Source: Ramlibacter albus
Lineage (GTDB): Bacteria; Pseudomonadota; Gammaproteobacteria; Burkholderiales; Burkholderiaceae_C
Length of the DNA stretch: 64,000 nucleotides
NCBI RefSeq assembly: GCF_014297445.1
Contig: NZ_JACORU010000007.1
Coordinates: forward strand, 186,001 to 250,000
Direction of reading: 5' to 3'
A program made the translations under genes and the position numbers. Below are positions 32,913 to 46,865 of the stretch, in pieces. Position 1 is the stretch's first letter. Every line of letters starts with the position of its first letter. The notes beneath the pieces were generated by a model. That model worked only from the letters and a program-made list of their open reading frames with translations. It searched no databases and was not told the origin of the DNA.

Positions 32913-34247
32913 TCAACCGGCCTGGACCGCCTGTGCGAGGCGTTCGGCGCCGGACTTGGCGAGCTTGGCATCGGCCGCTTCCACCATCACACGCAGCACG
33001 GGCTCGGTACCACTGGCGCGGATCAGCACGCGGCCGGAGCCATTGAGCTCCGATTCGAGTTGCTTCGTCTCGCTCGCGAGCTTCTCGCTCTTCTTCCAGT
33101 CCTGCCCCGGTGCGAGCCGCACGTTGATCAGGGTCTGCGGGAACAGCGTGACGCCTTCGAGCAGCTGCGCCAGCGTCCTGCCGCTGCGCGCGCGCACCTT
33201 CAGCACCTGCAGCGCGGTGACGAGGCCGTCGCCGGTGGTGTGCTTGTCCAGCGCGAGCAAATGGCCGGAGCCTTCGCCGCCCAGGCACCAGCCGCGCTTT
33301 TCCAGCTCCTCGAGCACGTAGCGGTCGCCGACCTTGGCGCGCACGAACTCCACCCCACGCTTCTTGAGGGCCAGCTCCACCGCCATGTTGGTCATGAGCG
33401 TGCCGACGGCGCCGGGCACCTTCTCGCCGCGCTCGAGGCGGTCGATGACCATCACGTACAGCAGTTCGTCGCCGTTGAAGAGGCGCCCTTCGGAATCGAC
33501 CATCTGCACGCGGTCCGCATCGCCGTCGAGGGCCACGCCGAAGTCGGCGTTGTTCTCCTTGACCGACTGCACCAGTGCTTCGGGGTGCGTGGCGCCGACG
33601 CCGTCGTTGATGTTCAGGCCGTCCGGCGAGCAACCCATGCACACGATGTCGGCGCCCAGCTCGTGGAACACCTTGGGCGCGATGTGGTACGCCGCGCCAT
33701 GGGCCGCATCCACCGCGATCTTCAGGCCCTTGAGCGTGAGGTCGTGCGCGAAGGTGCTCTTGCAGAACTCGATGTAGCGCCCCGCCGCATCTTCCAGCCG
33801 CCGCGATCGGCCGAGCGCGCCGGAGCCCACCCACGCCGGGGGCTCGTCCAGCTCGCGCTCCACGGCCTCTTCCCATTCGTCGGGCAGCTTGGTGCCCTGC
33901 GCGCTGAAGAACTTGATGCCGTTGTCCGGGTACGGGTTGTGGCTGGCGCTGATCACCACGCCCAGGCTCGCGCGCTGCGCGCGCGTGAGGTAGGCGACGC
34001 CGGGCGTGGGCAGCGGGCCGAGCAGCACCACCTCCACACCGGCGGAATTGAGGCCGGACTCGAGCGCCGCTTCGAGCATGTAGCCGGAGATGCGCGTGTC
34101 CTTGCCGATCAGCACCGTGGGGTTGGCCTCGGTGCGCTTGAGCACCTTGCCGACCGCGTGACCGAGCTTCAGCACGAAGTCCGGTGTGATGGGCGCCGTG
34201 CCGACGGTGCCGCGAATGCCGTCGGTGCCGAAATACTTCCTGCTCAT
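32913..34247 (-). CDS. glmM: Phosphoglucosamine mutase
   Basis: Converts glucosamine-6-phosphate to glucosamine-1-phosphate for peptidoglycan and lipopolysaccharide. 444 residues: [16 protein letters not shown] start, phosphoserine loop [19 protein letters not shown], metal loop [14 protein letters not shown] and sugar-binding [12 protein letters not shown]. The ATG overlaps the folP stop by 4 nt, the usual folP-glmM coupling. Confidence 0.97.
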   Translation of the reverse strand: MSRKYFGTDGIRGTVGTAPITPDFVLKLGHAVGKVLKRTEANPTVLIGKDTRISGYMLEAALESGLNSAGVEVVLLGPLPTPGVAYLTRAQRASLGVVISASHNPYPDNGIKFFSAQGTKLPDEWEEAVERELDEPPAWVGSGALGRSRRLEDAAGRYIEFCKSTFAHDLTLKGLKIAVDAAHGAAYHIAPKVFHELGADIVCMGCSPDGLNINDGVGATHPEALVQSVKENNADFGVALDGDADRVQMVDSEGRLFNGDELLYVMVIDRLERGEKVPGAVGTLMTNMAVELALKKRGVEFVRAKVGDRYVLEELEKRGWCLGGEGSGHLLALDKHTTGDGLVTALQVLKVRARSGRTLAQLLEGVTLFPQTLINVRLAPGQDWKKSEKLASETKQLESELNGSGRVLIRASGTEPVLRVMVEAADAKLAKSGAERLAQAVQAG

Positions 34248-35104
34248 GAACTCCCTTTCGCGGTCTGCACCTGATTTGCTACCGAAATTGTAGCGCCCCA
34301 CACCTTCAGCGCGGCCACGGTGTCCTTCACGTCGTGCACGCGGACGATGCGCGCGCCGCGGTCCACCGACAGCAGCGCGGCGGCGACGCTCGCGACCACG
34401 CGGTCGTTCACCGGCTGGCCGGTGACCGCGCCCAGCGAGGACTTGCGCGACCAGCCCGCGAGGACGGGGTAGCCGTCGGCGAGCAGTTCGGCCTGCCGCG
34501 CGAGCAGCGAGAAGTTCTGCTCCACCGTCTTGCCGAAGCCGATGCCCGGGTCCCACACCACGCGCGAGCGGTCGACGCCCAGCGCGAGCAGCGCTTCGGT
34601 TGCGTTGCGAAGGAAGTCGCGCACTTGCGGCACCGCATCGCCTTCCATCGGCGAGCGCTGCATGGTCTGCGGCTCGCCGTGCATGTGCATCAGGCACACA
34701 CCGCATGACGCGTGCGCGGCAACCGCCTCGCGGGCGCCGGGGCGGCCGAGCGCCCAGATGTCGTTGACGATATCGGCGCCGAGCTCCAGCGCCTCGCGCA
34801 TGATCTCCGGCTTGTACGTGTCCACCGAGACCGGCACGCCCAGCTGCACCGCCTCGCGCAGCACCGGCATCACGCGGGCGCGCTCGTCGGCCAGCGGCAC
34901 CGGCGGGCTGCCGGGGCGGCTGGATTCGCCGCCGATGTCGAGGATGTCGGCGCCGTCGAGCAGAAGCTGCTCGCAGTGCTTCAGCGCCTGCTGCGTGCTG
35001 GCGAACTGGCCACCGTCGGAAAAGGAGTCGGGCGTGACGTTGACGATGCCCATCACGCGGGGCTTCGAGAGGTCGACGAGGTAGCGGGAGGTTTGCCAGT
35101 GCAT
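34244..35104 (-). CDS. folP: Dihydropteroate synthase
   Basis: Joins p-aminobenzoate to the pterin in folate synthesis. 286 residues with [40 protein letters not shown] and [13 protein letters not shown], all standard pterin-binding-domain motifs. It lies 30 nt after ftsH, with a perfect-palindrome terminator in the gap, so expression is probably partly uncoupled from ftsH. Confidence 0.97.
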   Translation of the reverse strand: MHWQTSRYLVDLSKPRVMGIVNVTPDSFSDGGQFASTQQALKHCEQLLLDGADILDIGGESSRPGSPPVPLADERARVMPVLREAVQLGVPVSVDTYKPEIMREALELGADIVNDIWALGRPGAREAVAAHASCGVCLMHMHGEPQTMQRSPMEGDAVPQVRDFLRNATEALLALGVDRSRVVWDPGIGFGKTVEQNFSLLARQAELLADGYPVLAGWSRKSSLGAVTGQPVNDRVVASVAAALLSVDRGARIVRVHDVKDTVAALKVWGATISVANQVQTAKGSS

Positions 35105-35106
35105 GT

Positions 35107-35131
35107 GAAAAAAGGGCCCGAAGGGCCCTTT
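35107..35131 (-). terminator. Intrinsic terminator after ftsH
   Basis: AAAGGGCCC stem with a 3-nt loop pairing with GGGCCCTTT, extended by A and T tracts on both sides, so it reads as a terminator in either direction. For minus-strand transcription from ftsH the U-tract is the complement of 35107-35112. It lies in the 30-bp ftsH-folP gap, so read-through or a nearby promoter must supply folP. Confidence 0.8.
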
Positions 35132-35134
35132 TGA

Positions 35135-37039
35135 TTACGCCGCGTTCGGCTCCGGGTTCACCGTCGGCGACGGCCCGCCCGTACCCGATGGCGGCACGCG
35201 AGGCGTGAAGTCCTTCGGCGGGCGCGGCTCCTTGCCGGCCATGATGTCGTCCAGCTGCTCCGCGTCGATGGTTTCCCACTCGAGCAGGGCCTTGGCCATC
35301 GCGTGCATCTTGTCCGCGTTGTCCTCGATGAGCTTGCGGGCCAGGCCGTACTGCTCGTCGATGATGCGGCGCACCTCCTGGTCGACCTTCTGCATGGTCT
35401 GCTCGGAGATGTTCGTGGTCTTGGTGACCGAGCGGCCGAGGAAGACCTCGCCCTCGTTCTCGGCATACACCATCGGGCCGAGCGCGTCGCTCATGCCGTA
35501 GCGCATCACCATGTCGCGCGCCAGGTGCGTCGCGCGCTCGAAGTCGTTCGAAGCGCCGGTGGTCATCTGGTTCATGAACACTTCCTCGGCGATGCGGCCG
35601 CCGAAGAGCATGGCGATCTGGTTGAGCATGTACTCGCGGTCGTACGAGTAGCGGTCCTTCTCGGGCAGGCTCATCGTCACGCCCAGCGCGCGGCCGCGCG
35701 GGATGATGGTGACCTTGTGCACCGGGTCGCACTTGGGCAGCAGCTTGCCGATGATGGCGTGGCCGGCCTCGTGGTAAGCGGTGTTGCGGCGCTCCTCCTC
35801 GGGCATGACCATGGACTTGCGCTCCGGGCCCATGATGATCTTGTCCTTGGCCTTCTCGAAGTCCTGCATCTCCACCACGCGCGCGTTGCGGCGGGCGGCC
35901 ATCAGGGCGGCTTCGTTGCAGAGGTTGGCCAGGTCGGCGCCGGACATGCCCGGCGTGCCGCGCGCGATGACCTCGGCCTTCACGTCCTGGCCGATCGGCA
36001 CCTTGCGCATGTGCACGTTGAGGATCTGCTCGCGGCCGCGGATGTCCGGCAGCGTCACGTAGACCTGGCGGTCGAAGCGGCCCGGGCGCAGCAGCGCGGA
36101 GTCGAGGATGTCGGGGCGGTTGGTGGCCGCGATCACGATCACGCCGAGGTTGGTCTCGAAGCCGTCCATCTCCACCAGCATCTGGTTGAGGGTCTGCTCG
36201 CGCTCGTCGTTGCCGCCGCCCAGGCCCGCGCCACGCTGGCGTCCCACGGCGTCGATTTCATCGATGAAGATGATGCAGGGCGCGTTCTTCTTGGCGTTCT
36301 CGAACATGTCGCGCACGCGGGCCGCGCCCACGCCGACGAACATCTCCACGAAGTCGGAGCCGGAGATCGAGAAGAACGGCACCTTGGCCTCGCCGGCAAT
36401 GGCCTTGGCCAGCAGCGTCTTGCCGGTGCCCGGGGGGCCGACCAGCAGCAGGCCGCGCGGGATTCGGCCGCCCAGCTTCTGGAATTTCTGCGGGTCCTTC
36501 AGGAAGTCCACGACCTCCTTGGTCTCTTCCTTGGCCTCGTCGCAGCCCGCGACGTCGGTGAAGGTGACCTGGTTGCTGGACTCGTCCAGCATGCGCGCCT
36601 TGCTCTTGCCGAAGCTGAAGGCACCGCCCTTGCCGCCGCCCTGCATCTGCCGCATGAAGTAGATCCACACGCCGATGAGCAGCAGCATCGGGCCCCACGA
36701 CACCAGCAGCGTCATGAGCAGCGAGCCCTCTTCACGCGGCTTGACGTCGAACTTGACGCCGTTGTTGATGAGGTCGCCCACGAGGCCGCGGTCGAGGTAG
36801 GTGGCTGTCGTGCGCACCTTCCGGTCGTCCGTGGTCATGGCGATGATCTCGGTGCCGCCCTGGCCCTCCTGGATGACGGCGCTCTTGATGTGCTTGTTGC
36901 GGACTTCTTCGAGGAAATCCGAGTAGCCCATGCCGGTGGCGCCTGCGGCGCCGCGCGTGTCGAACTGCTTGAATACGGTGAAGAGGACCAGTGCGATCAC
37001 CAGCCAGACGGCGATCTTGGAAAACCACTGATTGTTCAA
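35135..37039 (-). CDS. ftsH: ATP-dependent zinc metalloprotease FtsH
   Basis: Membrane-anchored AAA protease degrading LpxC, sigma-32 and misfolded membrane proteins. 634 residues: membrane helices at about 7-25 and 105-125, Walker [18 protein letters not shown], Walker [12 protein letters not shown], second region of homology GRFDRQVYV and zinc site [10 protein letters not shown]. The C-terminus is Pro-rich ([13 protein letters not shown]). Follows rlmE on the same strand with a 108-bp gap; a heat-shock promoter would be expected there but I cannot identify one. Confidence 0.98.
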   Translation of the reverse strand: MNNQWFSKIAVWLVIALVLFTVFKQFDTRGAAGATGMGYSDFLEEVRNKHIKSAVIQEGQGGTEIIAMTTDDRKVRTTATYLDRGLVGDLINNGVKFDVKPREEGSLLMTLLVSWGPMLLLIGVWIYFMRQMQGGGKGGAFSFGKSKARMLDESSNQVTFTDVAGCDEAKEETKEVVDFLKDPQKFQKLGGRIPRGLLLVGPPGTGKTLLAKAIAGEAKVPFFSISGSDFVEMFVGVGAARVRDMFENAKKNAPCIIFIDEIDAVGRQRGAGLGGGNDEREQTLNQMLVEMDGFETNLGVIVIAATNRPDILDSALLRPGRFDRQVYVTLPDIRGREQILNVHMRKVPIGQDVKAEVIARGTPGMSGADLANLCNEAALMAARRNARVVEMQDFEKAKDKIIMGPERKSMVMPEEERRNTAYHEAGHAIIGKLLPKCDPVHKVTIIPRGRALGVTMSLPEKDRYSYDREYMLNQIAMLFGGRIAEEVFMNQMTTGASNDFERATHLARDMVMRYGMSDALGPMVYAENEGEVFLGRSVTKTTNISEQTMQKVDQEVRRIIDEQYGLARKLIEDNADKMHAMAKALLEWETIDAEQLDDIMAGKEPRPPKDFTPRVPPSGTGGPSPTVNPEPNAA

Positions 37040-37147
37040 AACTGTCTCCGGACGAGGGGGTGAGGCTACCCGAGCCTAGTTGCTGCCCATTCTAGGGGTT
37101 TCAAGTCAACCTTTGATGCAAATTCGCCACATTCCCCTTGACGGACC

Positions 37148-37810
37148 TCACTTACGGGCCTTGACGCCGATCCCCACGAGGAAGGTTTCCGACGACTTGT
37201 CGCGGGAGGCCTTCGGCTTCAGAGGCTTCACAACCCGGAAACGTTCCTTGAAAAGCTTCACCAGCTGGCTGTAGCCGCTGCCGTGGAACACCTTCACGAC
37301 CAGGGCGCCATCCGGTTTGAGGTGGTTGCCGGCGAATTCCACCGCCAGCTCCACGAGGTGGGAGATGCGGGCGGCGTCGGCGGATTCGATGCCTGAGAGG
37401 TTGGGCGCCATGTCCGAGACCACGGCGTCCACCGGGCGGCCGGCGAGCACCGCCTCCAGCCTGGCCAGGACCTCCGGCTCGCGGAAGTCACCCTGCAGGA
37501 ACGTGACGCCTTCGACCGGCTCCATAGGCAGGAGGTCGAGCGCGATGATGGTGCCATTCAACTGGCCGACAGCCGCGCCCTCCGGCGCGAGCTTGCGGCG
37601 CACGTACTGGCTCCAGGCGCCGGGCGTGGAGCCCAGGTCCACCACCACGTAGCCCGGCTTGATGAGGCCGAGCTGCTCGTCGATCTCCTTGAGCTTGTAG
37701 GCGGCGCGGGCGCGGTAGCCCTCTTTCTGCGCGAGCCGGACGTACGGGTCGTTCACGTGGTCGTTGAGCCACGCCTTGTTGACCTTCTTGCTCTTCGTCT
37801 TGACTTTCAT
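37148..37810 (-). CDS. rlmE: 23S rRNA 2'-O-ribose U2552 methyltransferase
   Basis: RrmJ/FtsJ methyltransferase, 220 residues. SAM-binding [16 protein letters not shown], catalytic-tetrad regions [21 protein letters not shown] and [10 protein letters not shown] (the K-D-K-E set). ATG 37810 is divergent from yhbY with 21 bp between the two starts; TATTAT at 37825-37820 is a candidate -10. Upstream of ftsH as in most Proteobacteria. Confidence 0.96.
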   Translation of the reverse strand: MKVKTKSKKVNKAWLNDHVNDPYVRLAQKEGYRARAAYKLKEIDEQLGLIKPGYVVVDLGSTPGAWSQYVRRKLAPEGAAVGQLNGTIIALDLLPMEPVEGVTFLQGDFREPEVLARLEAVLAGRPVDAVVSDMAPNLSGIESADAARISHLVELAVEFAGNHLKPDGALVVKVFHGSGYSQLVKLFKERFRVVKPLKPKASRDKSSETFLVGIGVKARK

Positions 37811-37831
37811 CTCACTGGGATAATACGTTTT

Positions 37832-38311
37832 ATGACTGCCATCGAACTGACCATTGCCGAACGCAAGGCGCACCGCGCCGACGCCCACCATCTCGACCCC
37901 GTCGTGATGATCGGCAGCGACGGCCTCACCCCGGCCGTCAAGAAGGAGACCGACGCCGCGCTCAACGCCCACGGCCTGATCAAGGTCCGCGTGCAGGGCG
38001 ACGACCGCGAACAGCGCGAAGCCATCTACCAGGAGCTGTGCGACACCCTCGGCGCCGCGCCCATCCAGCACATCGGCAAGCTGCTGGTGCTGTGGCGCCC
38101 CAAGCCGAAGAAGGAGCGCGCGGCCGCCGAGGACGAGGAACGCAAGCGCGGCCCCCGCGACTTCAAGGTCGTGAAGAACTCCAGCCGCGGCGGCCAGCGG
38201 CCCGAGGTCAAGAGCGTCCGCGTGCTCGGCAACCAGCGCCTGACGACCGGCGGCCTGGTCAAGAAGGGGAAGCCGAAGCAGAAGTCGGTGAAGAAGCGCT
38301 CCCTCGGCTGA
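37832..38311 (+). CDS. yhbY: YhbY-type (CRM domain) RNA-binding protein
   Basis: 159 residues. The CRM/YhbY domain covers about 1-95, with the GxxG-type loop ([29 protein letters not shown]). It binds pre-ribosomal 50S particles in related bacteria. A basic tail (about 100-159, ending [16 protein letters not shown]) is longer than in E. coli, as is common in betaproteobacteria. Its last 53 bp overlap the convergent DUF4149 gene. Confidence 0.92.
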   Translation: MTAIELTIAERKAHRADAHHLDPVVMIGSDGLTPAVKKETDAALNAHGLIKVRVQGDDREQREAIYQELCDTLGAAPIQHIGKLLVLWRPKPKKERAAAEDEERKRGPRDFKVVKNSSRGGQRPEVKSVRVLGNQRLTTGGLVKKGKPKQKSVKKRSLG

Positions 38312-38675
38312 GCTTCCACAGCACGACGAGAGCGCAAAGCCACTGCAAGGCGTACATCGCCGTGCCCGCGCCGTGCCACAGCGCCAGGTTCTCACGGGCG
38401 CGGATGCGCGGGGCGGCGGCGAACTCGATCAGCAGGTCGAGGATCAGGCCGGCGAGCACCCAGCCCTGCAGGCGCGTCGTGTAGAGCAGCACGAGGCCGC
38501 ATCCGAGCGACAGGTAAGTCTGCGCGGTGAACAGCCTGGCGGCGAGCTGACCCGCAACGGCGGGTGACGACGCATTAGCGAACAGCAGAGGCACGGCCAT
38601 GAATCCGATCGCCGTGAGGCTTCCCCACCACAGCGCCGCCGCCAGCACCGGCAGGCGAGCCTTCAGCGCGTTCAC
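38259..38675 (-). CDS. DUF4149-family membrane protein
   Basis: 138 residues with four predicted membrane helices ([62 protein letters not shown]), the plan of DUF4149/TMEM205-like proteins. Start is GTG at 38675, which overlaps the greA stop (GTGA), so it is translationally coupled to greA. Its 3' end overlaps yhbY antisense by 53 bp. Function unknown. Confidence 0.85.
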   Translation of the reverse strand: MNALKARLPVLAAALWWGSLTAIGFMAVPLLFANASSPAVAGQLAARLFTAQTYLSLGCGLVLLYTTRLQGWVLAGLILDLLIEFAAAPRIRARENLALWHGAGTAMYALQWLCALVVLWKLSRGSASSPTSASASPS

Positions 38676-39148
38676 TGGTAGTGGACCGCCACGATCTCCC
38701 AGCGCTTGATGCCGCCGGGCGCCTGCACTTCGGCGGTGTCGCCCTCTTCCTTGCCGATCAGCGCGCGGGCGATCGGGCTGGACACGTTGATCAGGCCCTG
38801 CTTCAGGTCGGCCTCGTCCTCGCCGACGATCTGGTAGCGGACCTTCTCGCCGCTCTCTTCTTCTTCGAGTTCGACCGTGGCGCCGAACACGACCTTGCCG
38901 CCGCCGTCCACGGTGGACGGGTCGATGACCTGCGCGTTGGACAGCTTGCCCTCGAGGTCGCGGATGCGGCCTTCGATGAAGCCCTGCCGCTCCTTGGCGG
39001 CGTCGTAGTCGGCGTTCTCGGACAGGTCGCCCTGCGCGCGGGCTTCGGCGATCGCGGTGATCACGCCGGGGCGGTCCACGGTCTTCAGGCGGTGCAGTTC
39101 CGCCTTGAGCATTTCGGCGCCGCGCTTGGTGATGGGGATGGTAGGCAT
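38672..39148 (-). CDS. greA: Transcription elongation factor GreA
   Basis: Rescues backtracked RNA polymerase by stimulating transcript cleavage. 158 residues: N-terminal coiled coil with the acidic tip ([20 protein letters not shown]) and a C-terminal FKBP-like domain ending [13 protein letters not shown]. Downstream of carB on the same strand, the common betaproteobacterial arrangement. Confidence 0.97.
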   Translation of the reverse strand: MPTIPITKRGAEMLKAELHRLKTVDRPGVITAIAEARAQGDLSENADYDAAKERQGFIEGRIRDLEGKLSNAQVIDPSTVDGGGKVVFGATVELEEEESGEKVRYQIVGEDEADLKQGLINVSSPIARALIGKEEGDTAEVQAPGGIKRWEIVAVHYQ

Positions 39149-39172
39149 TGCTGTCTTGTCTCCACAAAGGGA

Positions 39173-39200
39173 AACCGCCGGGCGTTACCGGCCGGCGGTT
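39173..39200 (-). terminator. Hairpin between carB and greA
   Basis: A 9-bp perfect stem AACCGCCGG / CCGGCGGTT with a 10-nt loop in the 69-bp carB-greA gap. On the minus strand it is followed by TTTCCCTTT, a poor U-tract, so it is more likely an attenuating or processing structure than a full terminator. Confidence 0.5.
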
Positions 39201-39217
39201 CGTCGATAGCGCGTATT

Positions 39218-42472
<3,255 letters not shown>

Positions 42473-42483
42473 GTCGCTGGCTC

Positions 42484-43653
42484 TTACTTCTTGTTCGTGT
42501 CCATCAGGCCGGTGAACCGGTCGAAGAGGTAGCCGATGTCGTGCGGGCCCGGCGACGCTTCCGGGTGGCCCTGGAAGCAGAACGCGGGCTTGTCGGTGCG
42601 GGCCAGGCCCTGCAGCGTGCCGTCGAACAGGCTGATGTGCGTCGGGCGCAGGTTGGCGGGCAGCGTCTTCTCGTCGACGGCGAAGCCGTGGTTCTGGCTG
42701 GTGATGCTCACGCGGCCGGAGTCGAGGTCCTTCACCGGGTGGTTCGCGCCGTGGTGGCCGAACTTCATCTTGAAGGTCTTGGCGCCGGAAGCCAGCGCCA
42801 TGATCTGGTGGCCCAGGCAGATGCCGAAGGTGGGGTAGCCCTCTTCGATCAGCTCGCGCGTGGCGGTGATGGCGTAGTCGCAAGGCTCCGGGTCGCCGGG
42901 GCCGTTGGAGAGAAAAACGCCGTCGGGGTTGAGCTTCTTCACTTCGGCGGCGGGCGTCTTCGCCGGCACCACCGTCACCTTGCAGCCGCGCTCGGCCAGC
43001 ATGCGCAGGATGTTCTTCTTCACGCCGTAGTCGAAGGCGACCACGTGGTACTTCGGCTCGGCGAGCTCGCCGTAACCTTCGCCGAGCTCCCACTCGGTCT
43101 GCGTCCAGTCGTAGGGCTTGTCGACGGAGACGACCTTCGCGAGGTCCTGGCCGGCCATCGACTTCTCGCCGCGCGCGGCAGCGACCGCCTTGTCGACGAG
43201 CGCGGGGGTCACTTCCTCGCCCTGCTTCAACGCCAGCAGGCAGCCGTTCTGCGCGCCCTGGGTTCGCAGGATGCGGGTGAGCTTGCGGGTGTCGATGTTG
43301 GCGATGCCGACGGTGTTCTCGCGCTGCAGGTACTGCTGCAGCGTCATGTCCGCGCGGAAGCTCGATGCGATGAGCGGCAGGTCGCGGATGATCAGGCCGG
43401 CGGCGTGCACCTTCGCGGCTTCGACGTCCTCGTCGTTGACGCCGTAGTTGCCGATGTGGGGATAGGTGAGCGTGACGATCTGCCGGCAGTAGCTCGGGTC
43501 GGTGAGGATTTCCTGGTAGCCGGTGAGTGCCGTGTTGAACACGACCTCGCCCGTGGAGGAGCCTGCTGCGCCGATGGAGTTGCCGATGAAGACCGTGCCG
43601 TCTGCGAGCGCCAGGATGGCGGGCGGGTAAGCGCCCTGAAGCGACGAAAGCAC
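42484..43653 (-). CDS. carA: Carbamoyl-phosphate synthase small subunit
   Basis: Glutaminase subunit feeding ammonia to CarB. 389 residues; the class I amidotransferase domain has the nucleophile in [18 protein letters not shown] and the His/Glu pair near [13 protein letters not shown]. First gene of carA-carB; a TATAAT box lies about 125 bp upstream. Confidence 0.97.
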   Translation of the reverse strand: MLSSLQGAYPPAILALADGTVFIGNSIGAAGSSTGEVVFNTALTGYQEILTDPSYCRQIVTLTYPHIGNYGVNDEDVEAAKVHAAGLIIRDLPLIASSFRADMTLQQYLQRENTVGIANIDTRKLTRILRTQGAQNGCLLALKQGEEVTPALVDKAVAAARGEKSMAGQDLAKVVSVDKPYDWTQTEWELGEGYGELAEPKYHVVAFDYGVKKNILRMLAERGCKVTVVPAKTPAAEVKKLNPDGVFLSNGPGDPEPCDYAITATRELIEEGYPTFGICLGHQIMALASGAKTFKMKFGHHGANHPVKDLDSGRVSITSQNHGFAVDEKTLPANLRPTHISLFDGTLQGLARTDKPAFCFQGHPEASPGPHDIGYLFDRFTGLMDTNKK

Positions 43654-43777
43654 TGGGTTCTCCGAATGGTTACGGGTACGCCCAAACGCGAATCAAGACG
43701 GGGTCTCGATGTTGCTTTTGTCGGGGTGAGGCGGCTTGAATGCGCTAGGCGTACAGGGGTTTGCGGGAAAGCCGCCG

Positions 43778-43783
43778 ATTATA
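43778..43783 (-). promoter_or_regulatory. Candidate -10 of the car operon
   Basis: Perfect TATAAT on the minus strand in the 240-bp gap before carA. The region 17 nt upstream has no good -35. The leader of about 120 nt is long enough for regulation by pyrimidines or arginine, but I recognise no specific element. On the opposite strand TACAAT (43796-43801) could serve the histidine kinase gene. Confidence 0.5.
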
Positions 43784-43893
43784 GCCCGGCGCGCGTACAA
43801 TGAGGTTCCCAACTGACGCGGCTTCCCTCGTGCCTCTAGCCGCCGGGCTCACGCCCAGTCAGGCCGCCACTGCACCTGAACCGAGGTGCAGAC

Positions 43894-45078
43894 ATGCCTT
43901 CCCCCGACGTCATCGACTTGCCGCAGCGCACCGCGCCGCGCCAATCGGCCCTTGCCGACTTCCTCCGCACCCACTCGGCCGAGATCCTCGCCGCATGGGA
44001 TGAATTCGCCGCCACGGTCGACCACGAGGGCCAGCCGCTCGACGCGCTCGGCCTGCGCGACCACGCGGCCGAAATCCTCCACACGATCGCGCTGGACCTG
44101 GCGCAGGCGCAGTCGCCGGCCGAGCAGGACGCCAAGGGCAAGGGGCTCGCCGAGCGCGATGGCGCACCGACACCCGCCGAAACGCACGCCGACTTCCGCA
44201 TCATCGCCGGCTTCGCCGTCGATGCCATGGTCACGGAGTACCGTGCCTTGCGTGCGAGCGTGCTGCGCATCTGGGCGACGGCGGGCGGCGCCACCACCGC
44301 TGCCGACCTGCAGGACCTCACGCGCTTCAACGAAGCCATCGACCAGGCAATCGCCGAGTCGGTCGCGCGCTACACGGGCCAGACCCGCACGTCCACCGAA
44401 CTCTTCATCGGCGTGCTGGGCCACGACGTGCGCAACCCCCTCGGCACGATCCTGCTCAGCGCCGACTACCTGGTGCGCTCGGGCCAGCTGTCGCGGGCCG
44501 CGGCGGCGCCGATCGTCAATGCGGCCACGCGCATCCGCAGCATCATCGAACAGGTGGTGGACTACACGCGCGCCCAGTCCGACGGCGTGATGCCGATCGT
44601 GCGGCTGCCGGGCAACCTGCACGAGCAGGTCGCCAAGGTCGTGCAGGAAACCCAGGTGCGGCACCCGGACCGCGCCATCCGGCTCTCGGTGGACGGCGAC
44701 TTCGAAGGCAGCTGGGACGAAGGCCGCATCGGGCAGCTGCTGTCCAACCTCATCGGCAACGCCCTGCTGTACGGCGTGCGCGATGGCGAGATAACCGTGA
44801 AGATGACGTCCGCGCCGCGCGAGGTCTACGTCGCCGTGCACAACTTCGGCGTGCCGATCCAGCCTGCGGACCGCGAACGCATCTTCCAGCCGATGGAGCG
44901 TGGGCGCCCCGGAGCGGACAAGGAACACGGCGCCGAGCGCGACGGCCTCGGCCTGGGCCTGTACATCTGCCGCGAGATCGTCCGCTCCCATGGTGGCCGC
45001 CTGGTGCTGGACTCGGCCGAGGAAACCGGAACCACCTTCACCGCCGTGCTGCCCCGCAGCGCCGCGCGCGGAGGGTAA
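43894..45078 (+). CDS. Orphan sensor histidine kinase, soluble
   Basis: 394 residues without membrane helices. Residues about 15-165 form a helical N-terminal domain like the RsbRD/co-antagonist type (FLRTHSAEILAAWDEFA). The phospho-accepting His is in VLGHDVRNPLGTILLSA (about residue 180), and the HATPase domain has SNLIGNALLYG and DGLGLGLYICREIVRSHGG. No response regulator is next to it, so its partner is elsewhere. A 103-residue unknown gene follows after 4 nt. Confidence 0.88.
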   Translation: MPSPDVIDLPQRTAPRQSALADFLRTHSAEILAAWDEFAATVDHEGQPLDALGLRDHAAEILHTIALDLAQAQSPAEQDAKGKGLAERDGAPTPAETHADFRIIAGFAVDAMVTEYRALRASVLRIWATAGGATTAADLQDLTRFNEAIDQAIAESVARYTGQTRTSTELFIGVLGHDVRNPLGTILLSADYLVRSGQLSRAAAAPIVNAATRIRSIIEQVVDYTRAQSDGVMPIVRLPGNLHEQVAKVVQETQVRHPDRAIRLSVDGDFEGSWDEGRIGQLLSNLIGNALLYGVRDGEITVKMTSAPREVYVAVHNFGVPIQPADRERIFQPMERGRPGADKEHGAERDGLGLGLYICREIVRSHGGRLVLDSAEETGTTFTAVLPRSAARGG

Positions 45079-45082
45079 TGCC

Positions 45083-45394
45083 ATGAACGACCCCGAACAG
45101 CGCGCGCAATGGGCGGAACACCTGCTCGACGAAGCGGATGCGATCGCTGCGCAGCAAGTCACGGCGGGCGCCAGCCACGAGCCCATGGCCGGCCCCCTGC
45201 CGTTCACGCAGGACAACATGACGGATGCGATCCGGCTGGCCGTCACCGAAGAGCGTGCGCGTTGCGCCGCGGTTGCCGAGGCCTTTGCGACGGAGGCGCG
45301 GCTTTCGCACTTCCTGCCCGCGGCCACCACCTCCGAACGCGCCGCAGCAGCAGCGGTTGCCCGGCGCATCGCGCAGCTGCTGCGCGTCCTCTAG
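45083..45394 (+). CDS. Small hypothetical protein downstream of the histidine kinase
   Basis: 103 residues, soluble, helical, not recognised. It begins MNDPEQRAQWAEHLLDEADA and has a central MTDAIRLAVTEERARCAAVAEAF and Ala-rich C-terminus. GGAGGG lies about 7 nt before the ATG, only 4 nt after the kinase stop, so it is co-translated and may be a partner or regulator. Its last 4 bp overlap the convergent RNA methyltransferase gene. Confidence 0.75.
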   Translation: MNDPEQRAQWAEHLLDEADAIAAQQVTAGASHEPMAGPLPFTQDNMTDAIRLAVTEERARCAAVAEAFATEARLSHFLPAATTSERAAAAAVARRIAQLLRVL

Positions 45395-46176
45395 CCGGCC
45401 TTCGCGACGCCGGCGGCGGCGCTGGCGTGCAGGCAGATGGCCGCCGCCGCCGCGACATTGAGGGATTCTTCGCCTCCGGGTTGCGCGATCCGCATCTTGC
45501 GATCGGCTATCTCCATCATCGCCGTGCTCACGCCCTGGCCTTCGTGGCCCAGCACCCAGGCGCAGGGCCACGGCAGCTTCGTTTCGTGAAGGAGTTCACC
45601 CTCGTGCGAGCTTGTCACGACGATCGGCACGTCGAGCGCCTGCGCGTCGGGCGGCTCCATGCCCTCGAGCAGGTCGAGCGCGAAGTGCGCGCCCATGCCG
45701 GCGCGCAGCACCTTCGGGCTCCACAGCGCGGCCGTACCCTTGATGGCGAGGATCTGGCGGAAGCCGAAGGCGGCGGCCGAGCGAAGGATCGAGCCCACGT
45801 TGCCCGTGTCCTGCAGGCCGTCCAGCACGACCGTGGGGACGCCCTTCTTCAGCAAAGCCTGCTCGGGCATCTTGACGATGAAGCCCATCTTCGCGGGCGA
45901 GTCGAGGCTGCTGAGGCTGGCGAACAGGTTTTCGGCCAGCAGCACGGTCTTGTCCGCGACGGTGCCGAACTCGCCGGCGTACTGCGGCCACGCGGATTCC
46001 TGGAACACCGCGATCGCCGGTTTCACGCCCCGCTCGATCGCGGCGCGGCAGAGGTGGTCGCCCTCCAGCCACACACGGCCTTGCTTGCGGTACGCGGTCG
46101 AGTCCTGCGCGAGCTTGCGCAGGTCCTTCAGCAGCGGGTTGTCGCGGGAAGTGATGAGCGCGGGACCGGAGGTCAC
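45391..46176 (-). CDS. TrmH/SpoU-family RNA 2'-O-methyltransferase
   Basis: 261 residues. N-terminal substrate-binding domain ([16 protein letters not shown], typical of rRNA methylases) and the C-terminal SPOUT knot with [31 protein letters not shown] and [15 protein letters not shown]. Start is GTG 46176, overlapping the rnhB stop (GTGA), which supports it. The exact RNA target is not predictable. Confidence 0.9.
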   Translation of the reverse strand: MTSGPALITSRDNPLLKDLRKLAQDSTAYRKQGRVWLEGDHLCRAAIERGVKPAIAVFQESAWPQYAGEFGTVADKTVLLAENLFASLSSLDSPAKMGFIVKMPEQALLKKGVPTVVLDGLQDTGNVGSILRSAAAFGFRQILAIKGTAALWSPKVLRAGMGAHFALDLLEGMEPPDAQALDVPIVVTSSHEGELLHETKLPWPCAWVLGHEGQGVSTAMMEIADRKMRIAQPGGEESLNVAAAAAICLHASAAAGVAKAG

Positions 46177-46865
46177 GGCGCCGGCGCCTCGAAGTCGGCA
46201 TCGCTCGCGCCGCCGATCATCACGCGGTGGGCCACCGGCGCGAAGAACTTGCGGTGGTGCACGCAGGGCCCGTGCACGCGCAGCGCCTCGAGGTGCTCGG
46301 GCGTGCTGTAGCCCTTGTGCGCCGCGAAGCCGTACTGCGGGAACTCCTCGTGCAGTTGCGCCAGCATGCGGTCGCGCGTCACCTTGGCGATGATGGACGC
46401 GGCCGAGATCGACTTCACTTTCGCGTCGCCGCCGACGATGGCTTCGCAGTACACCTCGATCTTCGGCAGCCGGTTGCCGTCCACCAGCACCTTGGCCGGC
46501 TTCAGCCGCAGGCCCTCCACGGCGCGCTTCATGGCGAGCATCGTGGCGTGGTAGATGTTGATGGTGTCGATCTCGTCGACGCTGGCCTCGCCCACCGAGC
46601 AGCACAGGGCCTTTTCGCGGATCTGGTCGAAGAGGCGCTCGCGTTGCAAAGCCGTGAGCTGCTTGGAATCCGCAAGCCCGCGGATGCGTTTCGCGTCGTC
46701 GAGGATGACGGCGGCGGCGACCACCGGGCCGGCGAGCGGCCCGCGGCCGGCCTCGTCGACGCCCGCGAGCAGGCCGTCGGGGCTCCAGTCCAGCGCGGCC
46801 TGGCGCGCCTTCACGGCAAACGCGGCTTGGCGCGGCTTAGCGGTTGACGACTTCTTCGATGGCAT
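46173..46865 (-). CDS. rnhB: Ribonuclease HII
   Basis: Removes ribonucleotides and RNA primers from DNA. 230 residues, with the N-terminal catalytic motif [20 protein letters not shown], then [16 protein letters not shown] and [17 protein letters not shown] chose ATG 46865 ([13 protein letters not shown]); it overlaps the lpxB end by 29 nt. The longer frame reaches further into lpxB and is less likely. Confidence 0.93.
   Translation of the reverse strand: MPSKKSSTAKPRQAAFAVKARQAALDWSPDGLLAGVDEAGRGPLAGPVVAAAVILDDAKRIRGLADSKQLTALQRERLFDQIREKALCCSVGEASVDEIDTINIYHATMLAMKRAVEGLRLKPAKVLVDGNRLPKIEVYCEAIVGGDAKVKSISAASIIAKVTRDRMLAQLHEEFPQYGFAAHKGYSTPEHLEALRVHGPCVHHRKFFAPVAHRVMIGGASDADFEAPAP

Noticed and set aside
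37040..37147. Heat-shock promoter for ftsH
   Set aside because: A CTTGAA sequence is present on the minus strand, but no CCCCAT-like -10 occurs at 13-17 nt from it, so the match is not convincing.
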